64,000 nt of DNA from Lota lota (Eukaryota > Chordata > Actinopteri > Gadiformes > Lotidae). The notes under the pieces are model-generated. The model made no database searches. It had not been told where the DNA came from and saw only the letters and a list, made by a program, of their open reading frames with translations. Of this stretch, positions 1 to 11,736 are shown piece after piece; position 1 is the first letter of the stretch; each line of letters begins with the position of its first letter. The stretch is from the NCBI GenBank assembly GCA_026745465.1, contig JACYXH010000400.1:389501-453500 (forward strand). Reading direction: 5' to 3'. Made by a program: the position numbers and the translations under genes.

Positions 1-927
1 AGGCACTGGGCGTTCATAAACGCGTGGATAATGGGCCGAAACTGAAGATGGGAAAGCCAAGCGCTGGAAATGGGAGGTGAGTGATGTCCTCATTAGGTCA
101 AAGATGTCATGCACCAGAGCAGCTCGGGTTGACTGTCCCTACGGCCACCTTTAGGAAGCTCCCCTTTGTCCTGTTTTGTTTGTTTTGTTATCCTATTTAT
201 TGATTTTACATTGATTTTACCGGGAGAACATTTTGAGATACTTAAAAAACGCTCACATACAGTTTCTGTCAGACAACAAATAACACATTACAGTACAAGA
301 CACATTAGAGGGAGCCACTTCTGTCACTGAGCTCATCCTGAAACAAGTTCTGAGTCGAAGGAGGCAAAATATTATTATTTTTTCTGAGGTCTATGTGAGT
401 AATTATGTTCTATAGTAAGCTATCCGGGGCCTACTGAGGGTGCCACTCTGAGCTTCTGGTGGCATGACACCTCTGCTGTATATTCCACGCCCACCACCTA
501 CCAGGCCTATCTTAGCTGCCATTCCAGTCCACTGGACATGCGGGATGCAGGGTTTGGAAGGTGAGTGGGGTAGAACAACACACAAACAGCTATAAACTTA
601 GATCTTACTCAGAGCGAAGGGCAGGGGCAGGACAGGGCAGAGGGGCATGAAAGGTAGACGTCGTTAGGAAAAGAGCACAGGTTCAACAGCAGCAACGTAG
701 AAAAGATAACATCAAGGTATAGAAACAGGAAGAAAGAGACAGGAAAACATCTACAACACATCAGTTGGAGGAGGACCTACCACAAATGCTATTGCTTTGG
801 TTCTATGCATTCTTCAAATTAAAATGACAAGTGCACACAACGCGTCATTAATGTGTTGAAGATATGTTTCTACAAAGTCGACATTTAAAACTCGGAAGGT
901 AGAGCGAGCAAAATAAGCAGGACTCAC

Positions 928-954
928 CCTAGACTTGGGTGGGGCAGGGGACAC
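928..954 (-). CDS. mbp: mbp coding micro-exon (proline-rich segment VSPAPPKSR)
   Basis: This 27-nt exon of myelin basic protein encodes nine residues, VSPAPPKSR. On the minus strand it is preceded by a pyrimidine tract ending CCCCAG and followed by the donor GTGAGT. It continues in phase 0 from the exon at 1103-1207, giving the joined stretch TIVSPAPPKSR. In mammals the corresponding exon is also very short and carries the TPRTPPP SH3-ligand segment that follows the membrane-binding helix; the fish residues are the equivalent PAPP motif. MBP is an intrinsically disordered, highly basic protein that binds the cytoplasmic leaflets of oligodendrocyte and Schwann cell membranes and compacts myelin. 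I see no later exon (such as the LSRFSWG region) between here and position 1, so the 3' end lies outside the window. Confidence 0.88.
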
Positions 955-1102
955 CTGGGGAAGGGAGTTTGAGTTTGAAACATTAGCGACGTACAGCAGA
1001 GAGTTTAGCGATAAGTCAGGCAGAGGAAACAAAGTGCAGGAAGGCAAGTGACAGACAGGAACCCTGTGTGTGCTTGGTGTGGGTGTTGTCATAGAGACTC
1101 AC

Positions 1103-1207
1103 AATTGTTCTGAAGAAGTGCACCACGGCGTTCTCATTGCCGCGCTTACGGGGAGAGGCGGCGGTGGATTTCTGGGGGGCGGGAGACAGGGCACCACGGA
1201 AGGACCC
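1103..1207 (-). CDS. mbp: mbp coding exon with the VVHFFRTI core helix
   Basis: This 105-nt exon encodes 35 residues beginning GSFRGALSPAPQK and ending ENAVVHFFRTI. The acceptor is a CTCTCTCCAG tract just before 1207 and the donor GTGAGT follows 1103. Both boundaries are phase 0. The VVHFF core is the hallmark of MBP (human ENPVVHFFKNIVTP). It forms an amphipathic helix that inserts into acidic membrane and contains the classic immunodominant region in mammals. The many Arg, Lys and Ser-Pro sites are typical of MBP charge and phosphorylation properties. The mammalian alternative exon 2 segment is not seen between this exon and the start exon at 8710. Confidence 0.94.
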
Positions 1208-1614
1208 CTGGAGAGAGACAACAAAGGATGATGAGAGAAGATTGAAAATAAAGTAGGAGAATTGGGGTGAAAAGAAAGCATTTAAAACACACCAAGGGGA
1301 ATTGTAGATCACAGCAAAAGAAAATTGTCCTACGCTTATATCCATCTTCTCCCAAATCTATTAGATGTTGCTTTATCTTTATTTGAGAAAGAAAATGAAA
1401 AAACCCAATCTGTCAATCTTAAAATGGAGGAGGGGTGTCTTGTGAAGGCTCCAGTGAATGCCTATGAATAATGAAGACCATGTTGTTTGTGGCTGGTGTA
1501 ATGCAATGGCTAGATTGAAAGGTGAATACCTTTGTCACCCACTGTGACTTTTCCTTTTCACTTCAAAGAGCCCTCACTTTGTTCCTTCCTTTACATGTAA
1601 GGGTGCACTGAGTC

Positions 1615-1616
<2 letters not shown>

Positions 1617-1650
<34 letters not shown>
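1617..1650 (+). repeat. (TG)n microsatellite
   Basis: An uninterrupted TG dinucleotide tract in the mbp intron. Confidence 0.95.
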
Positions 1651-1657
<7 letters not shown>

Positions 1658-2109
1658 TCTATGGAAAATGGTTACCTCAGGGAGAGAACTAAAATACCAG
1701 TCCACTCATCCCATAAATGCAGCATCAGTGTCATCATGTATTGATCAAAATGAATAAATGGAAGAAAAGAAAGTTCCCCGTGCATATATCTGAAGAGATA
1801 ACAACCATGAACATTTATTTTGATTAGTCAAAGTAAAAAATCGGGTTCATGTTATGATCCTGGTCACTAGTGTATCATTGCTGTGTCTCTACCTGTGTAT
1901 TCTTGGACGAAGAGAATGCCCGAGGATCTCTTCTACAGAGAAAATGCTGTCCATCTTACATGTGTGAGCTCTTTGCTGTGTAGCCTCACTCAAATACACA
2001 TGTAAGTGTGTTTGTGCATTACGAGAACAGGGAGGCAGATGAAACATGAGACACAGATGCGTGTTGGCAGATTGTTGCTGTGGAGTCGTATTCCCTTTGA
2101 TATAAGAGG

Positions 2110-2520
2110 TACTTGTCCTTACCTCTCCTCACCTTTCTCCTAGTCTCCTTACATATCCTCTGCCCTACTCTTCCTTACTCCCTTCTGCTCCTCACTTCAA
2201 CTCCTCTCTTTTCCTCCACTCTTTTCCTCTCTTCTCCTCTCCTCTCCTCAACTCCTCTCTTCTCCTCTCTTCAGCTCCTCTTCTCCTCTCTTCAACTCCT
2301 CTCTTCTCCTCTCCTCAACTTCTCCCTACTCCTCTCCCTTACTCCCTTCTTCTCCTCTCCTATTCTCCTCTCTTCTCTACGCCTCTAATCCTCTCTTCTC
2401 CTCTCCTCTACTCCTCTCTTCTCCACGCCTCTACTCCTGTCTTCTCCTCTCCGCTCTACTCCTTTCTTCTCTCCTCTACTCCTCTCCTGTCCTCTCCTCT
2501 TCTTATCTCTCCTTTCCTCT
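2110..2520 (+). repeat. Polypyrimidine (CTCTTCTCCT)-type tract
   Basis: Roughly 400 nt of almost uninterrupted C/T on the plus strand, made of irregular CTCTTCTCCTCTCCTCAACT-like units. It lies in the mbp intron. Such tracts are prone to triplex formation and replication slippage; the open frame across it is an artefact of composition. Confidence 0.9.
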
Positions 2521-2824
2521 CCTTCGTTGTCCTACTTTTCTTTCCACGCTCTTCACTTGTTGGTCTCGCAATGTACCTTACTTCTGGTTCTAAACGTTCC
2601 TGAGTATGGCATTCCCAGGCCATCAGTGACCAAGAGCCCTCTGTGCAACCAGGAAGGGGCTGATAGCTTTCTGTTTGATGTAGCCATGAGAGTAGAATTG
2701 AGTTGTGTGTGTGCACATTGAGAAGTGAGACTTTAGTGTGTCTTTCTCTGTGTGTGTGTGTTTGTGTGTGTATGTGTTTGTGTGTGTCTGGCGGAAGAGA
2801 GAGGGTGAGCTGAGACTAGGCAAA

Positions 2825-2826
<2 letters not shown>

Positions 2827-2882
<56 letters not shown>
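2827..2882 (+). repeat. (AC)n microsatellite
   Basis: About 28 AC units in the mbp intron, preceded by a GT-rich stretch from about 2704 to 2787. Confidence 0.95.
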
Positions 2883-2886
<4 letters not shown>

Positions 2887-4400
2887 CAGCCCTGCCTGGA
2901 TATGAAATACATCCCACCCTAACCCCTTTCACCAATAATTAATATTCAGGGAGTACTCAGTATTCAGCACAATGCACCCCAACTTATTCATGTTTAATGA
3001 TCCCTGCTCACTACTCTGAGGTCAGTAGGGTGGTGCTGGGCAAGCAATACACTTAATTACCGGCCATGTTCAATATTTAATCTAAAAGAGATGATAGAAA
3101 CGAACAGACGCCTGGCCATCGGAGACCAAAGCAGATAAGGGCGCACCTGCATAAAACACACCATGAGCACTATCCCCCCATTCTCTCTCCTTTCACACCA
3201 ATATGGTACACAATCAAAGTCTGCTTTTTTTCGGTTCATACCAATTCATTCCTAAAGAATACTTGTTGACAACACCATTGTCGATTAACATTGACACAAT
3301 GAATGGACACCACTCATGGTATCCACTCATTGTGTCCACTTATTGTGTGCAATTATTAAGATGCATTTGGTTAGACTTGGCACCTAAACAGTTCTAGACT
3401 AGAATAATATTTTATTTTTTATTATTTATGTCAGTGTGTATGTATAGGTTGGTTGGGTAAGGAATGGTAATGAATATTTGTTAGGGGTTTACCTTAACCC
3501 TTTGTGAAAAATAGAAAATTGAAAAAATATATTTTTAAAAAGAACCCGTCGGCCAGTCTTTGAAACAAGAGTGGCATTGATCGCCGTGCTGATCAATGTC
3601 ACACATGAAACAAGGAGACCTGACACCTGGCAGGAACTTCCTGTTCACTTCAGTGCTGAAGCAACCTCTGTTGTCGATGAGACAATGTGATGGGACACCT
3701 CATTAAAAAAGGCCATGTACAGAAGAAATTGGGTGGATGTTTCAAGGGGTCTATCTTTGGAGGCTGCTTGAGTATTAAACTAAATTTGTAGATTGATCAA
3801 GGTTTATGTGGACATGACACAAGCGAGGCCACACTTACCTGTCTCCCTTTGATTGAGAAATATGTTCATGTTAATTGAAAAAAACTATTAAATTATGAAT
3901 ATATGCAGATATAAGTTAAATCAGGAATTATATCAAACAAGCCAAGCATTAAGTATGCTTAATGCAGAGGAAATATTGGGTATTCATTTAACCTCATGAC
4001 GTAAATTGTACTGCATTAACCTTTAACTTTGCACCTAAGCATGATGACTTTGACTAAAGAAAAGTTACAAAGTTTATACAAAGTTTATACAAATCTATTC
4101 CCTCAAGTCTCCAGCGGTAATATGACATGTTGCGTTTCCTTGGAGACAACTCTCGTCATGTTTCTACAGTTTATTTTACCACACGCCCACTTGTTATGTA
4201 CCTATCTCCAGGGCAGGGCAGATTTTGAAATGGCTTGTAATGGCTTATCACACTCACACCTGGTGGTAAAATAGCAGCCCTTTAATTGTAGGATCAAGCA
4301 AAACACCCACACACATATTTTTCTTGCACAGCGTGCAGAGCAACATGCAAGAGCTGAAATCAAACCATTTAATTTCAGGGGTTGGGACATGCAGTTTGGA

Positions 4401-4423
4401 CCCCCCCCCCCCCCCCCCCCCCC
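4401..4423 (+). repeat. Poly-C tract immediately upstream of a SINE
   Basis: A run of 23 C residues. A 17-bp tandem duplication (4441-4457 and 4458-4474, AGCATTTATCTAAAGCC) lies between it and the SINE. Confidence 0.95.
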
Positions 4424-4475
4424 GATCTAATTATTTGATGAGCATTTATCTAAAGCCAGCATTTATCTAAAGCCA

Positions 4476-5020
4476 GCACCATGGCTACCTGCCCAGCACT
4501 ACTGGTTTCTCTGGAAGCTAAGAAGGGCTAGTCTGGTCAATCCTTGGACGGGAGAGCAGATATTGCTGGTAGAGGTGTAGGAGGGCCAGTAGTGGCTGCT
4601 CATCCCTGACCTGTGTGATATCCCCAATGCCTCGGGACGGAGACTGTGACTCTGTCCTGTCGAAGAGCCCACCGTCTTTCGGATGAAACGTTAAACCGAG
4701 GTCCTAACCCCCTGTGTTTGCTCAAGATCCCATGGCACTCATCGTGAGAGTAGGGGTGCTAACCGTGGTGTCCTGGCCAATCCCCAACCTGGCTCTGGCC
4801 CTGCCCCTGGTCTCTAACTGGATTGCATCATTCCTCAGCTCTCGTCAGTGACAGCCAGTGTGTGATGAGTGTTCTGGCACATACTGGCTGCCATGCGTCA
4901 CCCAGGTGGGTGCTACATACAGATGGTGGAGGTGTAATATCCCCACCACCCACACAGACACACTATGTAAAGCACTTTGTGCATCTTGAAAAGTGCTACA
5001 TAAATAAAGCTGAACATGTT
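4476..5020 (+). mobile_element. 5S-rRNA-derived SINE (SINE3-like)
   Basis: The head resembles 5S rRNA: GGAAGCTAAGAAGGGC near 4513 parallels the 5S sequence GGAAGCTAAGCAGGG, and CCTTGGACGGGAGA near 4542 parallels the C-box region TACTTGGATGGGAGA. Together these form the internal pol III promoter of 5S genes. A body with TCTTTCGGATGAAACG and GATCCCATGGCACTCATCG, widespread in fish SINEs, follows. The 3' end (TAAAGCACTTTGTGC, then AAAAGTGCTACATAAATAAAG) looks like a LINE-type tail used for retrotransposition. The copy is about 545 bp, on the plus strand, and diverged. The assignment is from motif memory, not a database search. Confidence 0.8.
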
Positions 5021-8000
5021 GTCCAACTTTATATGAAAGGGAGCGTTTCTGTTGACCAACGAACCACCATTCAGTGTGTCTCTGACAGGAATCACAACCC
5101 AGCTCTTCACCAGTGATGTGAGGGGCTTATGACTCAGACAGGGAGAGTAAAAGACATGGCAAGGACATGTTTTAGAATTTACCACAAGGCTCCGGGAGGA
5201 ACTAATGAAGGGTAAAGGTTAATGTTAGTGGCAGGTACATCTGGGGAGAGAACAGGCGTCGGTTGTTACACGAGGGTACACCTTCGATAAAACGTGGGGG
5301 CGACTGCGCCGTCCTGTTTAGAATGTGCCACACACTGGGATCCTTATAAGGATGTAAGAGGAAAGAGAATTGAGTAATTTGAACTTTAGTGATCGAAAAA
5401 TGGGTTCAAGATGTGAAGTTAAGTAAGGAGTTATTTTACCATGTGAACAAAATCCACCAGGCTACACAATGCTTGGATGACTTTGAGAAGAGTCTTATTC
5501 CTAGTCCACCCCGGCTAAAAGCCTGGACCTGAAGTACATTGAAAATATATCTCCTCCAGGTTATTGGACAGTTTTGTTAAAAGGTTCACTAGACACAATC
5601 TATCAATGAAGAGAAAAGTAAAGGTGTATCCAATAATATATACGATGAAAAGCAGGACTCAAACAGTATCAGGCTATGTTTTTTCTAGGTTTGGAAAGCT
5701 ATATTTGGGTGACAAATCGAATTTGTACTGCTGTCTTCATCAAGTTGTTAAATTGCAAGTAAACACAGATGAGGGGTTCAAACATTTCAAACATTTTGTT
5801 TTGTCAAAGCAAGATAACATTACATGAATCCTTAATTGCAAAAGGTATTTTAATTAGCGGAGTCACACATGCATTTGTTACTGAAATTAATTACTTAACA
5901 CAAATTCAAATATTTAATCTGTAAAGGGCAAATGGTCAACAGACAACACACTCAACAGCAAATACATAAAAAGATTGAGAGTGCAAAGTGTAAATTAAAG
6001 CCACAATCCAGAACGTAATTACTGATTCCAGGGTTAGGGGTAGGTTTAATGGCTAATAGTTCACAGGAAAACTAGAAATTGTTACAGGCAGAAAATAGTT
6101 AAGCATTAGAAAAAGAAAAACTCAGTGAAGAGCTCTTTGCGGAGTCTCCAAAGTATCTTCCGTACAAGCACACACACGCACACACAGATACACACACACA
6201 AACTGGTACAATAGACGCAAAGATTTGTTTTAGAACTATAGAAATACATAACCTGAGCTGTGTTAAATTTAGCCGACAACAAAAGAAGGGGAACCTCTTC
6301 ATTCAAAACACTGGGGGTAGATTACAGTATCATCTTTTGATTTGTACGTCTTTTTGGTATTAAAATTGCAGTATAAGTGAATTCCCTCGCCGTTCCTATC
6401 TTTTGCGGTGTTATTTTTGGTTAACTCTGTCAGCTAGCAACACATTTTCTGGACGCAAGTCAAGAAAAGACCTGGAATATTGAGGAATATATTATTAATC
6501 CTTATGGAGGTCAAGTTCTGCTGGAATAGCTGGTGTTCATGCAAATGTTGTTTATACCTCAAACGATGTACTCCCTTATTCTTCTCATTTGAGATAGCGG
6601 ATGAACTTAGTTCAGTATAATGTCCTGAGGATATAACTTTTTACTGTATCTGATTTAGTTCACACTCAACGAAGGATACAATATAAGTCTATATATTTTG
6701 GATGTTCCTGAGGACTGGGTCTAGCCAGGTCCTGAAAGCGACACTCAGGTCAATATGCACAAATAACCAATTACTGACTTTAAAAAGTGACGCAATAGGG
6801 CGTCATCTGAACTAAATTACTGTTGTGTGGTTTGCGCTGTAAACGATAAGCCAACACACAATAAAAAGGTTTGACACCAAAAGGGGTGGAAAAAGCACTG
6901 AGGGTTGAATTTATGCATGGTCAGCACATTTAAATCTTGCAATGCAATGCATGGTTTGAAACTCAAAAAATGACCTATATTTCATTAATGTTTTTCAGCA
7001 ATTTAAGTAGAAAATTTTGCATTTCCCTGGATGTTGAATCACGGCAGAAAACAATTAGGCTTTAGGCATCAAAGGTAGGGCATTCCTGTTATCATATATA
7101 TTTGAGTAATCAAAACGCAGAACTGCAAGGCAAACGGCCGGTGAAAACATTAACATACATTTCCAAATGTTTCTATTTGGACCAACTTCAAACTTTGGTT
7201 TTCAGAAGATGAAACAAATTTAAAAGCCAAGAGAGAACATATTTAAACAATCTCTAGATATCCTATAACCTTTTCAACTCCAGCCTCTCACAAAAACATG
7301 CTTGTTTTCATAACCTTTTATGAAAATCCCCAGAAGGGAAGAATCAAGGCAAAATGAGATGATACAAGCAACATTTTAACCTGCATCTCAGCCTTCCAAC
7401 ACTCTGTGTGGTAGACACAAGACTTGTGAAAATGCATATTGCATTGAGATTGTTCAGCGTTCACTTTTACAATTTCTCTCAACCTTAACTTAATCACTCT
7501 TGTACTCTCCATGATTGAAAAAAATATAGATGGCAGTAATGTAATAGCAATTTCATAAGACAAGGAAGTAACTGTTGGCACAGTCAGCTGTACAATTTCC
7601 CTTGAAAGGGCAATCAACAATGATTTAAATTGGTTTAAGAACCGTTTAATGAACATATCTGATTGATGAGGCACCTCATAAATGCAGTTATTAGTTATTC
7701 AGTGTTCCGTTTCTGTGAGAGTACAGAGCTATCAAAGACATAAGAAATATAGCGCTATGTAGTGCAGACTCAAATACTGCCCTGTTACTTTCTGATAGAA
7801 TACTTATATATACATATGTCTATGTACATATATTCAGTTTTAATTTATGGCCAAACACGTTCCTATTCCTGTATATATCTGTATTATACAGTAACAGGCA
7901 TAAGCAAGTAACACTATATATTTGATCATAAACTAAATGGGATCACCTAGTCTTTGTAAAGTGAAAGTGAGAACTAACCCCTACAAAGCATAGTTGTGAT

Positions 8001-8709
8001 AACTTCCTAAATAATGATGCATCATTTGCGATGAGAATATTAAATACAAATAAAATAACCAAAAGCAAATTTTAGATCCGTCTATTTCTTCAAATCTGCA
8101 ATGTAGCAGAAATTGGAAATTCATAATATCAGACACATATAACATTTAAAGAGCATATATTAGATCTTCATCAATACAGCTTTTCTTCCTATTTCAAAAT
8201 TCTTATATTCTGTTTTTGGCAAATAAACCGACAAGTTCTCATACATTGAAACATGCTGAAAGCCAAGAGCAACTCTGGGAACAACTGAACAATCTCACTT
8301 AATGTATGGCAACTCAACATAAACATATATATATATATTTAACATATTTAGTGATTTACTTATACATCTACCTATGTCAGTACCATTGAAACAATAATAA
8401 AAACAACATATACAAGAACACAAAATCACAGCCCCTTAAAAAAGAAAAAATAACCCCACCCAAAGTCATAGTCCAGTGTTGATGCAAAAGACGCTTAGCA
8501 GTTTCTGAAACTTTGGTACAACTAACATAAAAAAAAGCATAGCCACCTGAATAAAAAATAACTTTTAGGAGTAGTTTTGTATCAAATGCCTGCAGCCCAC
8601 CAATGACCAAAAACGGTTTCATTCTAGAGACAGAGTGAGAGTTCAGAATGAACTGTTACACCAAGTTGGCAAAGTGATTACTACAACAAAACTCTAGTGT
8701 CTTCCTCAC

Positions 8710-8829
8710 CTTGCTCTTCCTCTTCTTGTCCCCTCCAAAGAAGGTCCCGATCTGATCCATGAGGGTGGGGTTCTTCTTTTTCCTGCCCAGCCCGAAGGCT
8801 GCCTGAGCGGAGCTGCTTGCGGAGGCCAT
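8710..8829 (-). CDS. mbp: Classic mbp first coding exon (start codon exon)
   Basis: The exon encodes 40 residues from MASASSSAQAAFGLGRKKK to FFGGDKKRKSK, ending at the donor GTGAGG after an AAG codon (phase 0). The ATG sits in a good context (AGAGCC ATG G). The motif LMDQIGTFFGGDKKRKSK matches the vertebrate MBP N-terminus (human DSIGRFFGGDRGAPKRGSG), and the AFGLGRKKK stretch is characteristic of fish MBPs. It joins in frame to GSFRGALSP at 1207 after a 7.5-kb intron. In mature MBP the initiator Met is normally removed and the Ala acetylated. The exon is contiguous on its 5' side with the golli exon at 8976-9274, the known compound architecture of this locus. A TATA-like motif lies about 60 nt upstream of the ATG. 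Confidence 0.96.
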
Positions 8830-8886
8830 GGCTCTTAGAGTTTAAGCTGGGGGCAGTTTCTCAGTAATAGCCAAACGTTTGGGTTG

Positions 8887-8894
8887 TTTTTATC
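8887..8894 (-). promoter_or_regulatory. TATA-like element of the classic mbp promoter
   Basis: On the minus strand GATAAAAA lies about 58-65 nt upstream of the mbp ATG, so transcription would start near 8860 and give a short 5' UTR. It sits inside the transcribed region of the golli unit, about 85 nt downstream of the golli stop codon. This fits the known use of an internal promoter for classic MBP transcripts in myelinating glia. The match is to a degenerate TATA box only; no transcript evidence is available. Confidence 0.4.
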
Positions 8895-8975
8895 CCAGAT
8901 TGACGGGGGTAGAGCAAAGGATGCGAGGGGTCGAGCAACGGAACGTAAAAAGGGGCGAAAAATGAAATGCAAAAG

Positions 8976-9274
8976 CTATTCTAGGTCCTGCTCAGGGCTT
9001 TCCGAACCACACTCTGAACCCGCTGTGCTGTGCTCGTGGATGGTCTGCAGCTCATCTGACTCGGAGGGGCGGTCTTTGAAGGTGTTGTCCTCCCGCCCCG
9101 GGGCATCTCGGGAGAAGAGGCGAACCAGGTGGGGGCGTGGCACGGCGCCCTCCGGGTCATCCACCTCGGTGGGGGGCTCCGGGTCAGCGGGGCCCTCAGC
9201 GCCCGTGGCGTCAGTCACCGCTGGTTTCTCCGAGACGTGGCCATTGTTCTGGTTCACATCTGCCTCACCCAGGC
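8976..9274 (-). CDS. mbp: golli-mbp terminal coding exon (conserved golli domain)
   Basis: This exon encodes the conserved part of golli proteins, which are produced from an upstream promoter of the MBP gene. Acceptor GTGCACAG precedes 9274. One base carried over from the exon at 20676 completes a Gly codon. The readable sequence includes GEADVNQNNG and RLFSRDAPGREDNTFKDRPS followed by ESDELQTI, nearly identical to human golli (RPHLIRLFSRDAPGREDNTF...). The frame ends with TAG at 8976-8978, 147 nt before the classic mbp ATG, and is out of frame with that ATG. Joined with the two upstream exons the protein is 144 aa. Mammalian golli acts in Ca2+ entry and signalling in T cells and oligodendrocyte precursors; the fish role is inferred. 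No strong splice donor is seen inside the exon to bypass the stop. Confidence 0.9.
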
Positions 9275-11657
9275 CTGTGCACAAACAAACAAGGGGTCAT
9301 CTATGGCCGAGTAGAGAAAGGCGAGGGAGGGAGAGAGGGATAGATGGAAGGGTGATGGTGTTGGTGGTGGTGGTGGTGGTGAAGCAATGGCACAATGGAG
9401 TCTTTTGACCCTGCTCTTTTTCCGCTACAGCAGGGCACTGAGGAGCTTTCATGACTTGAAATGAACTAAACCCTACCTGGTAAAAGAGAAGATTTACACT
9501 TACGTATAGTTCTACGGTTGTTTGCCATCTCCCTTGAATCTTCCATTACTGTTCATGGTATGGATGCTTTTGTGCCATGCCATGACAGTAAAGGTGTTAC
9601 TTAAATATTTACCAAACTGATCACATGTACAATATTATATTGGCTGACATCTGCAGTTGAGGGATCTACGTAGGAAGTGATGATTCAGAAATTAATCTGC
9701 AATGACTGACCTTAACCTGACCATAGTCCAACTAGGACCCTTATCAACCGCAGGTTTAACCGTTGTGTTTGTCAGGAGGTTCTGAATGGAGATTTGCAAG
9801 ATATATAGCCTATTTTCATTTTATTTTATTGTTTTCATTTAGTTTTGCCTGCAGATACATGCAAAACAGATTACAGAGGAGGATGTTCATTGATTTTAAG
9901 TGTACACCCACGCATCAGTAAGATCTCATGGTTGAGTTTGTTGTGTGTGTCATTTCTTATAGTTATTCAAAACAAGCTTAATGGTCTGCTAGGCCTTGTT
10001 GTATGCAATCGGAACATCAACAAATAGGCGAGCTCATTCCTTGAGATAGCATCCATTAATGCTAAAGTGCTATGTTTCATACAATGTGGGAGACATACAT
10101 TGCATTGTACATTTGAAAATGATAAATTCCGTTGAACACAGATATAGCCCAATCTGCCCATAAGGCTCTGCAATGTCCGCTAAGTGCCATGCTAGCTAGC
10201 TCCCACAGTGCAGGGCATCCAGAGCATTCCTGTCCATACAACAATTAGCACACTGTACTGGCCAGCAATGGTGTAGCACTCCACCAGGGAGCCCGAATGC
10301 TAACGTTGGCCTTAACAGAGGCCTATTGTCTGGGCCTGCATAGTTTTCACTGGCGAACAAGGGCATCAGTGTAACTAAAATAGCTCCTATAAGTATGGAT
10401 TTTCAGCTCCATGCACAGTGAGATTCATCTGATTCCTGTTGAGGGCATCGGTAGGAAGGGTGTCTGTGGAGTAGGGTGCACATCCTTTTTCTTTATGATG
10501 TTCGTTTATTATATAGCGGAAACAATGGGACATCACTATATATTTAGATAGAATGTTAATTTACAATTGTTTGCAAAAAGTTAAACGATTGCTTTGACAA
10601 AGTAGTATTCCAGAATACGTGATCAACACATTTTAATCAAATTAGTATTTTATGTGCCATTTCTAAATGTAGTACAAAGCAATGCACTTGTGTCTTAAGC
10701 AATCAACTGACGCTTACGACACACACACAAAAACAATCGGTATGCTAAAAGCTGCCACCCATCTTCACTTTTCATGATGAATTGTGTGTGTCACGCATCA
10801 TAGAGGAAACAACAGTGAAAGACACTTCAGGAAGGGTGAGGAGGGACAAGACGGAGAGAGAGAAAGACAGAAGGATGGAAATTGAGAGTAGGGTCCGTTA
10901 AAGCGCTGCGTGTTGGTTGTAATGAGCTGACGGAGAAATCTTCTCCACCTGGACTGCCATCTAATGACCAGTGCACTTCCCCTAATGGATACCATGTTGA
11001 GCCATTTTGAATAGTTAAAGAGATACGTACACTTAATGCACGCCTTGCGGAAATGGCATGCATTTATGCATTTGCACTGCCTGCTAAACTCATAGCAGCA
11101 ACAATAAATACATACAAATTAGGATTTGTAAAGGAGGTATGATGTAAGTTGAAAATATGTTTTGTTATTGCAAAACATTTGAGACAGTGCACAGGACACA
11201 CAGACACACAGTATAAAAAAAACTATGATTTTGAAGGTTTGAGTGCTACGTTCAGACAGAGTCTATGGCACTCGGTTTATTGAGTAAGTTCTGATAGTAC
11301 GTTAATTAAAATCAACTTAATATTGGCGTTGTAAATTGGCACAAGCCTACTGTCAACTCCAACAAACTGAATCCTTCATATTTCAAATAACGTATCATCT
11401 GACCCGTAGAAACGCTCAATCACAACAAAACATTAGGCAGTCTTTATTAAGTTGCATTGGTCTCTCTCTCACACTCTCTCTCTCTCTCTGCAAACTCCCC
11501 CTCCCCCACCCACCTCTTCCTGTTTACTGCGTCTGTGTCTCAATGTTTCTACAATCTGTTATTATGTTCTGTATCTATATCCAGAATAACCCATTATTCA
11601 TATATCCACCGTGAATGTTTGATGTTTTTGTTCTGCATTCTGCTTGAAGGAATTGGC

Positions 11658-11736
11658 ACAAAACTGTACAACCATATGGTTGTATAGTTTTGTCAAAGGA
11701 ATGAGTCCTTTTGTCGTACATATTATATACGACAAA
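11658..11736. repeat. Cluster of three adjacent palindromes
   Basis: A 36-bp near-perfect palindrome at 11658-11693 (one mismatched pair, centre CCATATGG) is followed by an AAAGGA/TCCTTT inverted pair at about 11695-11711. Next comes a 9-bp arm hairpin with arms TTTGTCGTA (11710-11718) and TACGACAAA (11728-11736). Confidence 0.8.

Larger units (their letters stand above)
1208..8709 (-). other. mbp: mbp intron between start exon and core exon
   Basis: This 7.5-kb intron of classic mbp holds no supported coding exon. Contents seen: a (TG)n tract at 1617-1650; a long polypyrimidine region at about 2110-2520; a (CA)n at 2827-2882; a 23-nt C run and a 5S-type SINE at 4401-5020; then AT-rich unique-looking sequence from about 5.9 to 8.6 kb, with short (AT)n at 8326-8338. 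No stretch reads like the mammalian alternative MBP exon 2. Confidence 0.8.

Noticed and set aside
403..585. Possible further mbp exon at the left edge
   Set aside because: The translation lacks MBP motifs such as LSRFSWG and there is no paired acceptor and donor in frame.
8884..9408. 174-codon plus-strand ORF over the golli exon
   Set aside because: It is the antisense shadow of a GC-rich conserved coding exon.
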